Of a stretch of DNA of 49,198 nt, positions 25,601 to 34,553 are shown one piece after another. Position 1 is the first letter of the stretch, and every line of letters starts with the position of its first letter. The notes below the pieces were generated by a model that saw only the letters and a list, made by a program, of their open reading frames with translations, was not told where the DNA came from and did not search any database. The DNA is from Bacteroidales bacterium. GTDB taxonomy: Bacteria; Bacteroidota; Bacteroidia; Bacteroidales; UBA1402. The translations under genes and the position numbers were made by a program. The stretch lies in assembly GCA_017380635.1 (NCBI GenBank), contig JAFODP010000008.1:1-49198 (forward strand), read 5' to 3'.

Positions 25601-26173
25601 TTATAACAATGCAGCCACTTCATCTGCCACCGCTTGCGCAGTACCTTCGATACTGAGCGTTCCATCGATAGGCGTGTACATCGAACGAGCCTTGTAAAAA
25701 TCCAAGACTGGAGCCGTTTGCTGATGATACACTTCCACGCGTTTTCTGATGGTTTCTGGATTGTCGTCGGCACGACCGGAAGTCTGCGCACGAGACAACA
25801 TTCTTTCTATCAACACTTCGTCGGGCGTTACCAATTCGAACAAAGCGTCCAATTTGTAGCCACGTTCTTTCAACAAGTCGTCAAAGATTTCAGCTTGCGC
25901 CACCGTGCGGGGAAATCCGTCGAAAATAAAGCCTTTGGCATCTTTTTTCTCATCGATAGTTGCTGCTAAAATCTTGATAATCATTTCATCGGGAACCAAG
26001 TTTCCTCCATCGGTATACGATTTAGCAATACGGCCCAATTCGCTGCCTTTTTCCATCTCGGCACGCAGCAAATCGCCGGTAGACAAATGGGTCATTTGAT
26101 ATTTTTCGGCCAACAATTTACTTTGGGTACCTTTACCGGAACCAGGGCCACCAAAAATAATAACGTTCAACAT
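25601..26173 (-). CDS. adk: Adenylate kinase
   Basis: Balances AMP, ADP and ATP in the cytoplasm; 190 residues, the short form without the zinc-finger LID. The P-loop is GGPGSGKGTQ (8-17). The AMP-binding region (HLSTGDLLR), FIFDGFPRT and the LID arginines (SGRADDNPETIRKR) are all present. Middle gene of hpt-adk-obg, 17 bp after hpt and 9 bp before obg. Confidence 0.97.
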   Translation of the reverse strand: MLNVIIFGGPGSGKGTQSKLLAEKYQMTHLSTGDLLRAEMEKGSELGRIAKSYTDGGNLVPDEMIIKILAATIDEKKDAKGFIFDGFPRTVAQAEIFDDLLKERGYKLDALFELVTPDEVLIERMLSRAQTSGRADDNPETIRKRVEVYHQQTAPVLDFYKARSMYTPIDGTLSIEGTAQAVADEVAALL

Positions 26174-26190
26174 CTCTTTATAATATAGTG

Positions 26191-26721
26191 TTATTCTGCT
26201 AATACATAAATATCTTTATACTGACGGCCATAACCATCGTAATCCAAACCATAGCCCACCAAGAAAAGATTAGAAACCTCGAAACCCACATAATCGAGCT
26301 TCAAAGGACATTTCAAAGCATCCGGTTTGAACGTGCAACAAGCAATGCGCAAAGAGGCTGGATTTTGTTGCAGAAGCTGATCGCGCAAATGATACATCGT
26401 CAGGCCGCTATCTACAATATCTTCGATAATCACCACATGACGATCTTTGATATCTCGGTCTAAACCAATCAGTTGCGTAATTTTTCCGCTGCTATCCATT
26501 CCCTGATACGAACTTTGTTTGACGAAAGTGATCTCACAAGGAAAATCCATCGCGCGCATCAAATCTGCCGCAAAAATAAAAGCGCCATTCAACACAGCGA
26601 TAAACAAGGGAGATTTGTCGCCCAAGTCGGCTTTGATTTCGGCCGCCATTTTCGTAATGCGTTCTTGTATCTCGCTTTCAGAGAACAACTTACGAAAGTG
26701 TTTGTCCAATACTTGTATCAT
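26191..26721 (-). CDS. hpt: Hypoxanthine phosphoribosyltransferase
   Basis: Purine salvage enzyme making IMP (and usually GMP) from hypoxanthine/guanine and PRPP; 176 residues as usual. The PRPP-binding motif VVIIEDIVDSGLTM (about 92-105), the flexible loop QSSYQGM and the purine-contact region KLDYVGFEV are present. First gene of hpt-adk-obg and divergent from nnrD across a 96-bp gap. Confidence 0.95.
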   Translation of the reverse strand: MIQVLDKHFRKLFSESEIQERITKMAAEIKADLGDKSPLFIAVLNGAFIFAADLMRAMDFPCEITFVKQSSYQGMDSSGKITQLIGLDRDIKDRHVVIIEDIVDSGLTMYHLRDQLLQQNPASLRIACCTFKPDALKCPLKLDYVGFEVSNLFLVGYGLDYDGYGRQYKDIYVLAE

Positions 26722-26785
26722 CGTTGCTATAGCTCTTTTAAAAAAATAAAAATCGCGCGAATTTACGAATAAAATATGAAAGTAT

Positions 26786-26793
26786 TACTTTTG
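26786..26793 (+). promoter_or_regulatory. -7 element for nnrD
   Basis: TACTTTTG, a perfect TAnnTTTG match, 24 bp before the nnrD start. Confidence 0.5.
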
Positions 26794-26817
26794 TTTCCGC
26801 ATTAATTCATTCGGAAA

Positions 26818-27678
26818 ATGACTAGCGTGAATATCTCTTATTTACAAGGTATACTGCACCGCCGAGATCCGTTTGCACACAAAGGCGATTTTGGAAGAGG
26901 CTTGCTGATTGCGGGTTGTCGGGAGATGTGCGGCGCCGCCATTCTGGCGGCGCGCGCTTCGCTTCGCAGCGGCATCGGACTGTTGCACGTGCACGCCGCA
27001 GCCAGCATCTACGACTGCCTGCAAGCAGCCGTTCCCGAGGCCATGGTACAACGCGATGCCCGCCACAACGACCACTTCGCCGATGAGCAACTGGACATTG
27101 AAAAGTTTGATGCGGTGGCCCTTGGTCCGGGCCTTGGCCAAGGCCCGGACCAAGGGCGCGCCATCCACGCGCTGCTCCACCAAAACGCCTCGTTCCAAAA
27201 ACCGATGGTCATCGATGCCGACGCGCTTAACATCCTAGCCTCGCAACAAGATTGGCTCCACTTGCTTGGCCCACACTGCATTCTGACGCCGCACCCCAAA
27301 GAATTCGAGCGACTGATACAATCGTCCCAAAAGCTCAACTACGACGAACGTTTGGAAAAAGGCATTGCCTTCGCACAAAAACACCAAGTGCATCTTGTCC
27401 TTAAAGGCGCTCAAACCGCTGTTATTCAGCCTAATGGAGAATATCACATCAACACAAGCGGAAATCCGGGCATGGCAAGCGGTGGCAGCGGCGATGTTTT
27501 AACAGGAATTTTGCTATCTTTGCTCGCTCAGCGATATTGTTGCTCCGACGCAGCGCTTTTGGGCGTTTACATTCACGGACTCAGCGGCGACATCGCATTG
27601 AAACACGAATCGGAAGAAAGCCTCGTTGCCAGCGATTTATATCGTTATCTGGGAGAAGCTTTCAAGACATTAAAATAA
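26818..27678 (+). CDS. nnrD: ADP/ATP-dependent NAD(P)H-hydrate dehydratase
   Basis: Repairs damaged NAD(P)H hydrates in the cytoplasm. At 286 residues it contains only the C-terminal YjeF/ribokinase-like dehydratase domain, without the epimerase (NnrE) domain to which it is often fused. Visible motifs: GDFGRGLLIAGC near the start, ALGPGLGQGPDQG (about 100-112), MVIDADALNIL, ILTPHPKEFERL, NTSGNPGMASGGSGDVLTG. The GSGD anion hole and catalytic Asp are present. The DNA for ALGPGLGQGPDQG is a 40-bp perfect palindrome. The DUF4831 gene follows after 6 bp, so they are probably cotranscribed. Confidence 0.94.
   Translation: MTSVNISYLQGILHRRDPFAHKGDFGRGLLIAGCREMCGAAILAARASLRSGIGLLHVHAAASIYDCLQAAVPEAMVQRDARHNDHFADEQLDIEKFDAVALGPGLGQGPDQGRAIHALLHQNASFQKPMVIDADALNILASQQDWLHLLGPHCILTPHPKEFERLIQSSQKLNYDERLEKGIAFAQKHQVHLVLKGAQTAVIQPNGEYHINTSGNPGMASGGSGDVLTGILLSLLAQRYCCSDAALLGVYIHGLSGDIALKHESEESLVASDLYRYLGEAFKTLK
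27118..27157. repeat. 40-bp perfect palindrome inside nnrD
   Basis: Each half is GCCCTTGGTCCGGGCCTTGG, with the second half its exact complement and no spacer. It codes for the glycine-rich segment of NnrD without disrupting it. A second inverted repeat, GCGCCGCC-ATTCT-GGCGGCGC, lies at 26933-26953 in the same gene. Confidence 0.95.
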
Positions 27679-27684
27679 GGAATT

Positions 27685-28746
27685 ATGAAAAAATTATTGA
27701 CAAGCCTTTTGTTGGCTCTACCTTGTTTTCTGGCCGCGCAAATCTACAGCTATCCTTTGGTGGACAGTCTTCCCAACGATGCGCAAGTGTATCATTTGCC
27801 AAAAACCGGTCTAAACCTTTGCTTTACCATCCGCCATCTACAGGAAACACCCGGTGAACTGGCTCGCTATGCCGAAAGATTCTTGGGACAAAGCGACATC
27901 ATCACCGAAGCTCAGAATACGCAGGAGATAGTTTCCGTTGAGGTTTGCAGCTATACGATAGCTGATCCGGAGATGCGTTTCTATATCACCGCTCCCGCGA
28001 AAACCTATTGCAACAAAGATGGTATTTTATTGGCCGTCAATGCAAAAGCGCAAGCCACCGAAAATGCCGATCCCATCACCCTTTGTCATCAAAACCGTAA
28101 AGCGAAAAAGTCGAAATTGTCTTCGCAAGCTTATCTGACACAAGAAATGAAACTTGCCAACTCCAGCATGAAAATGGCAGAATTGGCCGCCCGTCAGATT
28201 TTCAGCATTCGTGAAACCCGCTTGGCCCTTTTGCATGGCGAACTCGAAAATTATCCCAGCGATGGCGAAGGCTTCAAGAAATTCCTGCAAGAATTGAACA
28301 ACATGGAACAACAATACCTAGAACTTTTCATTGGCAGTCGTCAGGAAGAAGTATATCAATGTTATGTTCAGTTTGTTCCCAACAAAGACAGCAATCACGA
28401 AGTGGTTTGTCGATTTTCTTCTCAAAGCGGACTTCTCGATAAAAACGATTTGAGCGGCCGCCCCATTTATTGCCTCATCGAAAGCAACAGACAAAACATC
28501 GTCCAAACGCCCGACAGCATCAGCATTCGCGGCAAAAAAAGAACCGAAATCATCAAGAAAGAAGAACCCGCCGGCTTGTATTATTATCAACCGGAAATGG
28601 TCAGCATCAGCCTGAAGGACGGTCAACAGACGCTTTGGAAAAAGGATATGATGCTGGCACAAATGGGCCAATTGCTCCGACTGAAAAGCAGCAAAGACAT
28701 GAGCGTCGTACTCGATGCAGAAAGCGGCGCCATCATCAGCCGATAA
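27685..28746 (+). CDS. DUF4831 family secreted protein
   Basis: Exported protein of unknown function, 353 residues. It has a signal peptide (MKKLLTSLLLALPCFLAAQ) and then a DUF4831 domain over nearly the whole length (YHLPKTGLNLCFTIRHLQETPG, ARYAERFLGQSD, ETRLALLHGELENYPSDGEG). No catalytic motif or lipobox is seen. Six bp downstream of nnrD; no functional link is obvious. A bidirectional terminator follows. Confidence 0.82.
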   Translation: MKKLLTSLLLALPCFLAAQIYSYPLVDSLPNDAQVYHLPKTGLNLCFTIRHLQETPGELARYAERFLGQSDIITEAQNTQEIVSVEVCSYTIADPEMRFYITAPAKTYCNKDGILLAVNAKAQATENADPITLCHQNRKAKKSKLSSQAYLTQEMKLANSSMKMAELAARQIFSIRETRLALLHGELENYPSDGEGFKKFLQELNNMEQQYLELFIGSRQEEVYQCYVQFVPNKDSNHEVVCRFSSQSGLLDKNDLSGRPIYCLIESNRQNIVQTPDSISIRGKKRTEIIKKEEPAGLYYYQPEMVSISLKDGQQTLWKKDMMLAQMGQLLRLKSSKDMSVVLDAESGAIISR

Positions 28747-28791
28747 TTTTTTTCACAAAATCAGCAAACAAACAACACTCGCATAAAAACA

Positions 28792-28824
28792 CAGGCTCTC
28801 GGAAAAATCCAAGAGCCTGCTTTT
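28792..28824. terminator. Bidirectional terminator between DUF4831 and fba genes
   Basis: Stem CAGGCTCT (28792-28799) with AGAGCCTG (28812-28819), extended inside by GGA/TCC around an AAAA loop. T-rich on the plus side and A-rich before it, so it can stop both convergent transcripts. Confidence 0.85.
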
Positions 28825-28846
28825 ATTTAGGTCGCAATCTATTCAA

Positions 28847-29848
28847 TTAGAGAGCCTTACCGTCTGAACCCAAAACGTTTACAATCTTGTGGATGTAAAG
28901 TTTCTTCATGCTTTCGCGAGCAGGAGTCAAATATTTGCGGGGGTCGAATTCAGCAGGATTTTCAGCCATGGTTTTGCGGATAGCAGCGGTCATAGCCAAA
29001 CGAGAGTCTGAGTCGATGTTGATTTTGCAAACAGCGCTCTTAGAAGCTTCGCGCAATTGTTCTTCGGGAATACCTACAGCAGCTTCCAACTTACCACCAA
29101 ATTTGTTGATGGTATCCACTTCGTCTTGAGGCACTGAAGAAGAACCGTGCAATACGATGGGGAATCCGGGCAACTTAGCTTCAACTTCGTGCAATACGTC
29201 GAATGCCAATGGAGGAGGAACCAAACGACCGGTCTGAGGATCCAAAGTACATTGTTCGGGTTTGAACTTGTAAGCACCGTGGCTGGTACCGATAGAGATA
29301 GCCAAAGAGTCGCAACCGGTGCGGGTAGCAAATTCGATTACTTCTTCGGGCTTGGTATAATGAGATTCTTCGGCAGCAACTTCGTCTTCAACACCTGCCA
29401 AAACACCCAATTCTGCTTCTACGGTAACACCGTGTTGATGAGCATATTCTACTACTTGCTTGGTGATAGCGATGTTTTCTTCGAAAGGCTTAGAAGAAGC
29501 ATCAATCATCACAGAAGAGAAGCCCATATCTACACAGCTCTTGCAAGTTTCGAAGCTATCGCCGTGGTCGAGATGAAGCACGATTTGAGGATTTTCCCAA
29601 CCCAATTCCTTTGCATATTCTACAGCACCTTCGGCCATGTAACGCAACAAAGTCTGGTTTGCATAGTTACGGGCACCTTTCGATACTTGCAAAATAACGG
29701 GAGATTTGGTTTCAGCAGCAGCCATGATGATAGCTTGCAACTGTTCCATGTTGTTGAAGTTGAAAGCGGGAATAGCATAACCGCCTGCAACAGCCTTGGC
29801 AAACATTTCTTTCGTGTTAACCAAGCCAAGTTCTTTGTAATTAACCAT
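28847..29848 (-). CDS. fba: Class II fructose-bisphosphate aldolase
   Basis: Glycolytic and gluconeogenic zinc-dependent aldolase, 333 residues. Metal and substrate motifs: VLHLDHGDSFETCKSCVDMG (zinc His and catalytic Asp), VEAELGVLAGVEDE, SIGTSHGAYKF (second zinc His), IVLHGSSSVPQDE (third) and NIDSDSRLA for phosphate binding. Start at 29848 (MVNYKELGLVNTKEMF) is standard. Monocistronic with its own promoter. Confidence 0.97.
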   Translation of the reverse strand: MVNYKELGLVNTKEMFAKAVAGGYAIPAFNFNNMEQLQAIIMAAAETKSPVILQVSKGARNYANQTLLRYMAEGAVEYAKELGWENPQIVLHLDHGDSFETCKSCVDMGFSSVMIDASSKPFEENIAITKQVVEYAHQHGVTVEAELGVLAGVEDEVAAEESHYTKPEEVIEFATRTGCDSLAISIGTSHGAYKFKPEQCTLDPQTGRLVPPPLAFDVLHEVEAKLPGFPIVLHGSSSVPQDEVDTINKFGGKLEAAVGIPEEQLREASKSAVCKINIDSDSRLAMTAAIRKTMAENPAEFDPRKYLTPARESMKKLYIHKIVNVLGSDGKAL

Positions 29849-29893
29849 TGTATTAAAGTTTTATAAATGAATATCTTTTTTCAAAATCAAGTG

Positions 29894-29927
29894 CAAAAAT
29901 ACTCTTTTTATCTATACGCATGGCAAA
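29894..29927 (-). promoter_or_regulatory. Promoter for fba
   Basis: -7 TATTTTTG (29901-29894) and -33 TTTG (29927-29924) with a 22-bp spacer, about 50 bp upstream of fba. Confidence 0.6.
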
Positions 29928-29943
29928 AATGTGAAAGTATTTT

Positions 29944-29973
29944 TTTGTATTTGATAAATTTTGTCTACTTTTG
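29944..29973 (+). promoter_or_regulatory. Promoter for rpmE2
   Basis: -33 TTTG (29944-29947) and -7 TACTTTTG (29966-29973) with an 18-bp spacer. Back to back with the fba promoter. Confidence 0.6.
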
Positions 29974-30009
29974 CGGGCCAATACAGATTTTAGTTTTCTG
30001 TGCGCAAAA

Positions 30010-30044
30010 GGCTCTAACGGAAAATTCATTTTAATAGTTGAGCC
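30010..30044 (+). promoter_or_regulatory. Leader stem-loop before rpmE2
   Basis: GGCTC-T-AAC (30010-30018) pairs with GTT-GAGCC (30037-30044) with one bulged base. It lies in the roughly 105-nt untranslated leader of rpmE2. L31 genes elsewhere have autoregulatory leaders, so this may be one; unproven. Confidence 0.35.
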
Positions 30045-30083
30045 ATAAGGATTTAGAATATTATAATTATAAAAATAACAACA

Positions 30084-30335
30084 ATGAAAAAAGATTTACA
30101 TCCCGCAAGCTATCGCCCTGTAGTCTTCAAAGACATGTCAAACGGCGATATGTTCGTTTCTCGCTCGACTATTGCGACGAAAGAAACCATCGAGTATGAA
30201 GGAGAAACTCTTCCTTTGGTAAAATTGGAAATTTCTTCTACCTCTCACCCCTTCTACACCGGTAAGTCTAAGTTGGTTGACACCGCCGGTCGCGTAGATA
30301 AGTTCATGAGCCGCTACGGTAACCGCAAGAAATAA
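30084..30335 (+). CDS. rpmE2: 50S ribosomal protein L31 type B
   Basis: 83-residue ribosomal protein of the large subunit. It matches the type B form: [20 protein letters not shown], then [20 protein letters not shown] and the basic tail. The zinc-binding cysteines of the type A form are absent, as expected for type B. Monocistronic, with a leader hairpin and a strong terminator. Confidence 0.97.
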   Translation: MKKDLHPASYRPVVFKDMSNGDMFVSRSTIATKETIEYEGETLPLVKLEISSTSHPFYTGKSKLVDTAGRVDKFMSRYGNRKK

Positions 30336-30355
30336 TCGAGCTACCAAGCAAAAAC

Positions 30356-30389
30356 AAAACCGAATCACAAACGTGATTCGGTTTTTTTG
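30356..30389 (+). terminator. Terminator of rpmE2
   Basis: A 13-bp perfect stem (30356-30368 with 30373-30385), AAAC loop and a T run. Confidence 0.92.
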
Positions 30390-30522
30390 TAAGTTGCAAA
30401 TTGCATTACTAAGAAAATCATTTATCTCTGCCTGTCTCAAAAACAAATTGCCTGCGAAAAAGATTCGTTAACATGGAAAGACGAGATTGGACGTATCGGA
30501 TGAATTAATATCTTGTAAGAAG

Positions 30523-30559
30523 AAGGCTGTATCAATGTATAAGCACACGATACAGCCTT
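30523..30559. terminator. Terminator-like hairpin after the toxin-antitoxin pair
   Basis: An 11-bp stem (AAGGCTGTATC with GATACAGCCTT) 20 bp past the antitoxin stop. Followed by a T-rich stretch on the plus side and a moderately U-rich one on the minus side. Confidence 0.6.
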
Positions 30560-30579
30560 TCATATTTTTAGAGCTTTAA

Positions 30580-30882
30580 TTACGCCAACTTTACAATCGC
30601 AACACTCATTCCAAGAGCAGCAACCATTCGATAAAACACTGCGACACTCGGCGTAATCACCCCGTTTTCGATGCGAGAAATGTAAGATTTGGTAGTATTG
30701 GTACGTCTCGCCAATTCAGCTTGCGACACTTTAGCCTCCTTTCGGGCGTCTCTCAAAATAAGCCCGGTATAATAGGCGTAGGCATCTTCCTCAAATTTCA
30801 AGCGTTCCAAAGAACCTTCTTTTCCATATCTGGCATCCAATACTGCATCATAGTTCTGTATCATGCTTTCTTTTGTATTCAT
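30580..30882 (-). CDS. HigA-type XRE antitoxin
   Basis: DNA-binding antitoxin, 100 residues, second gene of a type II toxin-antitoxin pair. A Xre-type helix-turn-helix spans about 50-95: VSQAELARRTNTTKSYISRIE with GVITPSVAVFYRMVAALGM. The N-terminal part (DARYGKEGSLERLKFEEDAYA) would bind the toxin. The start at 30882 has a strong Shine-Dalgarno (GGAGG, 7 bp upstream), unusual in this phylum; the start lies inside the toxin gene (35-bp overlap). Likely autoregulatory. Confidence 0.88.
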   Translation of the reverse strand: MNTKESMIQNYDAVLDARYGKEGSLERLKFEEDAYAYYTGLILRDARKEAKVSQAELARRTNTTKSYISRIENGVITPSVAVFYRMVAALGMSVAIVKLA

Positions 30883-31195
30883 AATAATCCTCCTTTATTT
30901 TTAGTGCCATATTAATCTCTCTTAATGGTGTTTTTTGGGTCTTCTTTTGAAAACCATTAAAAAGTACGACAATTTTATCTTCATCAAAAACAAAAAAAAC
31001 GCGATAAATATTACCATCATATTCAGTTCTTAACTCATACAATCCATTCCGGATATGTTTTACAAACTTCGAGGGTAAGCGATCTTGTGTTTTCAAGAGT
31101 ACCAAACCATAATCAACTTTCTCGCGTTCTTTGGCAGTCAAGCCCTCCATAAATTCGGCAAAATATCGGCCAAAGGTGAAAATTCTCCTTTTCAT
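30848..31195 (-). CDS. HigB/RelE-type toxin
   Basis: Probable mRNA interferase acting at the ribosome, 115 residues. The fold follows the HigB/Gp49-like branch of RelE: SKFVKHIRNGLYELRTEYDGNIYRVFF (paired strands with basic residues), then KIVVLFNGFQKKTQKTPLREINMA with the conserved Phe-x-Lys-Lys. The toxin comes first and overlaps the antitoxin by 35 bp, the usual HigBA order. A -7 box ends only 4 bp before the ATG, so the mRNA may be nearly leaderless. Confidence 0.88.
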   Translation of the reverse strand: MKRRIFTFGRYFAEFMEGLTAKEREKVDYGLVLLKTQDRLPSKFVKHIRNGLYELRTEYDGNIYRVFFVFDEDKIVVLFNGFQKKTQKTPLREINMALKIKEDYYEYKRKHDTEL

Positions 31196-31199
31196 GGTG

Positions 31200-31207
31200 C
31201 AAATATA
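31200..31207 (-). promoter_or_regulatory. -7 element very close to the toxin start
   Basis: TATATTTG (31207-31200) matches TAnnTTTG and ends 4 bp upstream of the toxin ATG. No clear -33 box. Confidence 0.35.
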
Positions 31208-31489
31208 AATAATGTTTCAATATATTGTAACTTTTGATAGCCTTTTTGCAATGATTTTTCTCTGATGACAATTCTTCTTCAAATAGGGAGCGAAAACATT
31301 TCGAACATCACACTTGAAAGCACTCAAGTCAAAGCCCTAGTGATGAATGTTATTCCAATAGGCATTGATTCAAGGTTACTACCGGACACATAAAGCCGGA
31401 CACAAAAATACAATATTATTTTATATTCAGTTTACGCTAAGTAAACATTAGTGACAAAAAATCTCTAGAACAAGAAAAACGATCCACAT

Positions 31490-31757
31490 CGAACTTTGCA
31501 GATCGCGCGCTACGTCGGCCATGGAGATGTAGTAAATGACCGAGGGCGAAAACGAACAGCGCTTTGCTGATCGCGCTATACAGAGACAACAGTCGGCTCT
31601 GGAGAGTGTGTGAGATGTGAAGTGATGGAGTTTGAGCCCGAAGGGAGTTTACTGAAGTAAATGACCGAGGGCGAAAACGAACAGCGCATTGCAGATCGCG
31701 CGCTATACAGAGCCGCAGCAGCGGGCGCCGCAGATCGCGCACTATACAGAGACGACA
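31490..31757. repeat. Repeat block at the thyA 3' end
   Basis: A 57-bp unit (AGTAAATGACCGAGGGCGAA and onward) occurs at about 31531-31587 and 31656-31712. The sub-unit GCAGATCGCGC-(G/A)CTATACAGAG recurs at the right end and its last copy (about 31730-31751) contains the thyA stop codon at 31742-31744. A hairpin at 31631-31676 has outer stems TTT/AAA and GCCC/GGGC around an inner GTTTAC-TGAA-GTAAAT. The 25 bp at 31640-31664 are identical to 19325-19349 in the other repeat block. In the rest of the gap (31208-31489) I see no gene. Confidence 0.8.
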
Positions 31758-32536
31758 CCTTTGATGTGAGGATGCGGATCGTAATTAACCAACTCAAAAT
31801 CCTCATACTTAAAATCGAAGATGTTATCGATAGAAGGATTGATAAGCATTTCGGGAAGCGGACGAGGATCGCGGGAAAGTTGGAGTTGCACTTGCTCCAT
31901 GTGGTTGAGGTAGATATGCGCATCGCCCAATGTATGGATGAAATCGCCGGCTTTTAAACCGCAGACTTGCGCCATCATTTTGAGGAGGAGAGCATACGAA
32001 GCGATATTAAACGGAACGCCGAGAAAAATATCGGCAGAGCGTTGATAAAGTTGCAAACTCAGACGACCATTGCAGACGTAGAATTGGAAGAAAGCATGAC
32101 ATGGCGGCAAGTTCATATTGTCCAAATCGGCTACGTTCCAGCTACTTACAATAATACGACGCGAATCGGGATTATTTTTAATATCGTTGACAGCATTGGA
32201 AATCTGATCGATAAAACCACCTTTGTAATCGGGCCATGAACGCCATTGATAACCATAAATATGGCCAAGATTGCCGTCGGGATCGGCCCATTCGTTCCAG
32301 ATGCGCACGCCATTTTCCTGCAAGTAACGCGCATTGGTATCACCTTTAAGGAACCAAAGCAGCTCGTAGATAATAGATTTGAGGTGCAACTTCTTGGTTG
32401 TCAATACAGGAAAACCCTCTTCCAGATTGAAACGCATCTGATGACCAAACACACTCTTGGTGCCGGTGCCGGTGCGATCGTGTTTTACCTGACCTTCGTC
32501 CAATACACGTTGTAACAAATCCAAATACTGCTTCAT
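31742..32536 (-). CDS. thyA: Thymidylate synthase
   Basis: Makes dTMP from dUMP with methylene-tetrahydrofolate; 264 residues, same as E. coli ThyA. Motifs: [13 protein letters not shown] near the start, [20 protein letters not shown], the active-site [14 protein letters not shown] with catalytic Cys146, [20 protein letters not shown] and the dUMP-binding DAHIYLNH. It starts 1 bp after the porE stop, so the two are translationally coupled. Its last codons and TAG stop lie inside a copy of a repeated element. Confidence 0.98.
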   Translation of the reverse strand: MKQYLDLLQRVLDEGQVKHDRTGTGTKSVFGHQMRFNLEEGFPVLTTKKLHLKSIIYELLWFLKGDTNARYLQENGVRIWNEWADPDGNLGHIYGYQWRSWPDYKGGFIDQISNAVNDIKNNPDSRRIIVSSWNVADLDNMNLPPCHAFFQFYVCNGRLSLQLYQRSADIFLGVPFNIASYALLLKMMAQVCGLKAGDFIHTLGDAHIYLNHMEQVQLQLSRDPRPLPEMLINPSIDNIFDFKYEDFELVNYDPHPHIKGVVSV

Positions 32537-32537
32537 A

Positions 32538-34511
32538 TCAAAATAATTTATAGGTGGTTTTCAATACTTTAAACTCGCAACGTCGGTTTATCTGGTCGCA
32601 AATTTCTTGTTGCTGCAAAGATAATGATTCTATGTAATCTTCCGACAAAATTGTTCCCTCTTTCAAAAATGGATACTGCTCAACCATCGCCTTTGTTACT
32701 TTGGTGGGTTTGGTTTCCCCATAACCTTGCGGACTAAGTCGTTCTTTTTCAATACCTAAAGACACTAAATAATCGACAACAGATTGGGCACGCTTGGCAG
32801 AGAGATTAAGATTGTATTCGTCTTTTCCCTTGCGGTCGGTATGTGCAGAAATTTCGATGGTAACATGCGGATTATCAAGCAGAAGCTTCAGAAGTTCCTG
32901 CAAAGCAGGCAAAGATTCCTTCATCAAAGTAGCACGATCGAATTCGAAGAAAATATTGTCGAGACGCACCGGAAGATGCAAGGAAGTAAGAATAAAATCC
33001 ATCACGTAGGAAGTATCTTTATCCTTGGAATAGAATTGGTTAGAATAATTCAAATATCCGCGCGAAGCACCAAGCATCACATATTGTGCCGCCTTTTCAA
33101 TCTGATAACTATAGCTACCATCTTTGCGTGAACGAATTTTGGTATTAGTACCTTTGTCGTTGACAATGCGAATGGTAGCATCAGGAATAGGCTCGCCGTT
33201 ACGATCGATCACCATGCCGGAAACTTCCACCATGCGATTAGGTTCGCCGAATTCGTAGATTTTATCAACGCCTTTGGCTTCCTTGCGATTAGAAGAAAAA
33301 AGGCCTCGCTCTTCGTTACCAAAAAAAGCAATACCGAAATCGTCGGCATTAGAGTTGAGCGCCAAGACATTATTCACCCTCCAAAGAGAATCTTCCTGGT
33401 TGTAAATAGCGCGGAAAATATCTAAGCCACCCAAGCCAGGCAAGCCATTGGAAGAAAAATAGAATTCATCATTGGAACGGAAATAGGGAAACATTTCATC
33501 ACCGGGCGTGTTGATATCGGGACCCAGATTCTCGGGCGGACCAAACACATTACCCATCATTTCTGCACGCCAAATATCCTTGCCACCAAAGCCGCCCTTC
33601 ATATCACTCACAAAATACAGATACTTACCATCGTTGGAAAGCGCGGGATGCGCATAGATAAAGGAAGTATCGCGGCTCACCTCCATCAATTCGGGCTCGC
33701 TCCACTTTTCACCCGAACGACGCGAACGATAAATAGCCGCCTTGGAATTGCCGCCACTCTCGGTCGACTTAGTCACGCAGCGTGTAAAATATAGCGTCGT
33801 CCCATTACTGTCGAAACAACCAACGCCTTCGTCAAACTCGCTATTGATGGCACCTTCAATCGGGATGGGCTTTTCCCACTGATTATACTGATCGAGTTGC
33901 GAAAGATAGAAATCGTTCTCGGGAAGCCCGGTAATCTTGCTCAACTTGGCACCTTCTTTCAAGGTAGCCGACGAAGAAAAAATAAGCGACTGATACTCCA
34001 TCGGAATAAGAATGGGCGCAAAATTGCCTCGCTTCAAATTGAGCTTGGCCGATTTTTTCACCTCATAATCTTTGGCTTCTTCGCGCCACTGTTCAATTTG
34101 GGTACAAGCAAACAAACCGTTAAGTGCCAGGACATTCTCCGGATGATTTTCCAAAAATTTATCGTAATTGACAATAGCCGGCTTGTATTTAGCATTCTTG
34201 TGCAACACCAAAGCATAATGCAGATAGACCGTATCGTTGGGATATTGGTAGCGAATCGCCTTGGCGTAAGCATTTTCCGCCTTGATAGTTTGGTTGCTGA
34301 TGCGATAACATTCTCCCTGATTATAAGCCACTTTCGCACGAAGCGCCTTTTCCTTGGAATCGATACGACGATAAGCCTTGGAATAAATTTTGGCCGCCTC
34401 TACATATTCCCCATAACTGTAATGCTTGTCGGCTTTTCTCACATCCCGCATCACGGAACAGGAAGAAAGCAAAACTATCATACTGAGTATTATGTATTTG
34501 AGGCATTTCAT
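32538..34511 (-). CDS. porE: PorE-like type IX secretion system protein (OmpA family)
   Basis: Outer-membrane lipoprotein of 657 residues, lipobox VLLSSC (Cys18). Domains in order match PorE (P. gingivalis PG1058): TPR helices (about 25-165), a WD40/PD40 beta-propeller (about 170-420; [18 protein letters not shown] and similar blades), a carboxypeptidase-regulatory-like fold (about 430-510; [20 protein letters not shown]) and an OmpA peptidoglycan-binding domain (about 525-640; [19 protein letters not shown]). PorE links the T9SS trans-envelope complex to peptidoglycan. Related multidomain OmpA proteins exist, so the name is likely rather than certain. Confidence 0.82.
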   Translation of the reverse strand: MKCLKYIILSMIVLLSSCSVMRDVRKADKHYSYGEYVEAAKIYSKAYRRIDSKEKALRAKVAYNQGECYRISNQTIKAENAYAKAIRYQYPNDTVYLHYALVLHKNAKYKPAIVNYDKFLENHPENVLALNGLFACTQIEQWREEAKDYEVKKSAKLNLKRGNFAPILIPMEYQSLIFSSSATLKEGAKLSKITGLPENDFYLSQLDQYNQWEKPIPIEGAINSEFDEGVGCFDSNGTTLYFTRCVTKSTESGGNSKAAIYRSRRSGEKWSEPELMEVSRDTSFIYAHPALSNDGKYLYFVSDMKGGFGGKDIWRAEMMGNVFGPPENLGPDINTPGDEMFPYFRSNDEFYFSSNGLPGLGGLDIFRAIYNQEDSLWRVNNVLALNSNADDFGIAFFGNEERGLFSSNRKEAKGVDKIYEFGEPNRMVEVSGMVIDRNGEPIPDATIRIVNDKGTNTKIRSRKDGSYSYQIEKAAQYVMLGASRGYLNYSNQFYSKDKDTSYVMDFILTSLHLPVRLDNIFFEFDRATLMKESLPALQELLKLLLDNPHVTIEISAHTDRKGKDEYNLNLSAKRAQSVVDYLVSLGIEKERLSPQGYGETKPTKVTKAMVEQYPFLKEGTILSEDYIESLSLQQQEICDQINRRCEFKVLKTTYKLF

Positions 34512-34553
34512 AGAGAATAAATCTTTAGCTATACTAACGAAGAAATGCGTCTT

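Noticed and set aside
31661..31957. Plus-strand frame across the repeat block and the thyA end
   Set aside because: It runs antisense into thyA and its first part is repeat sequence; no family features.
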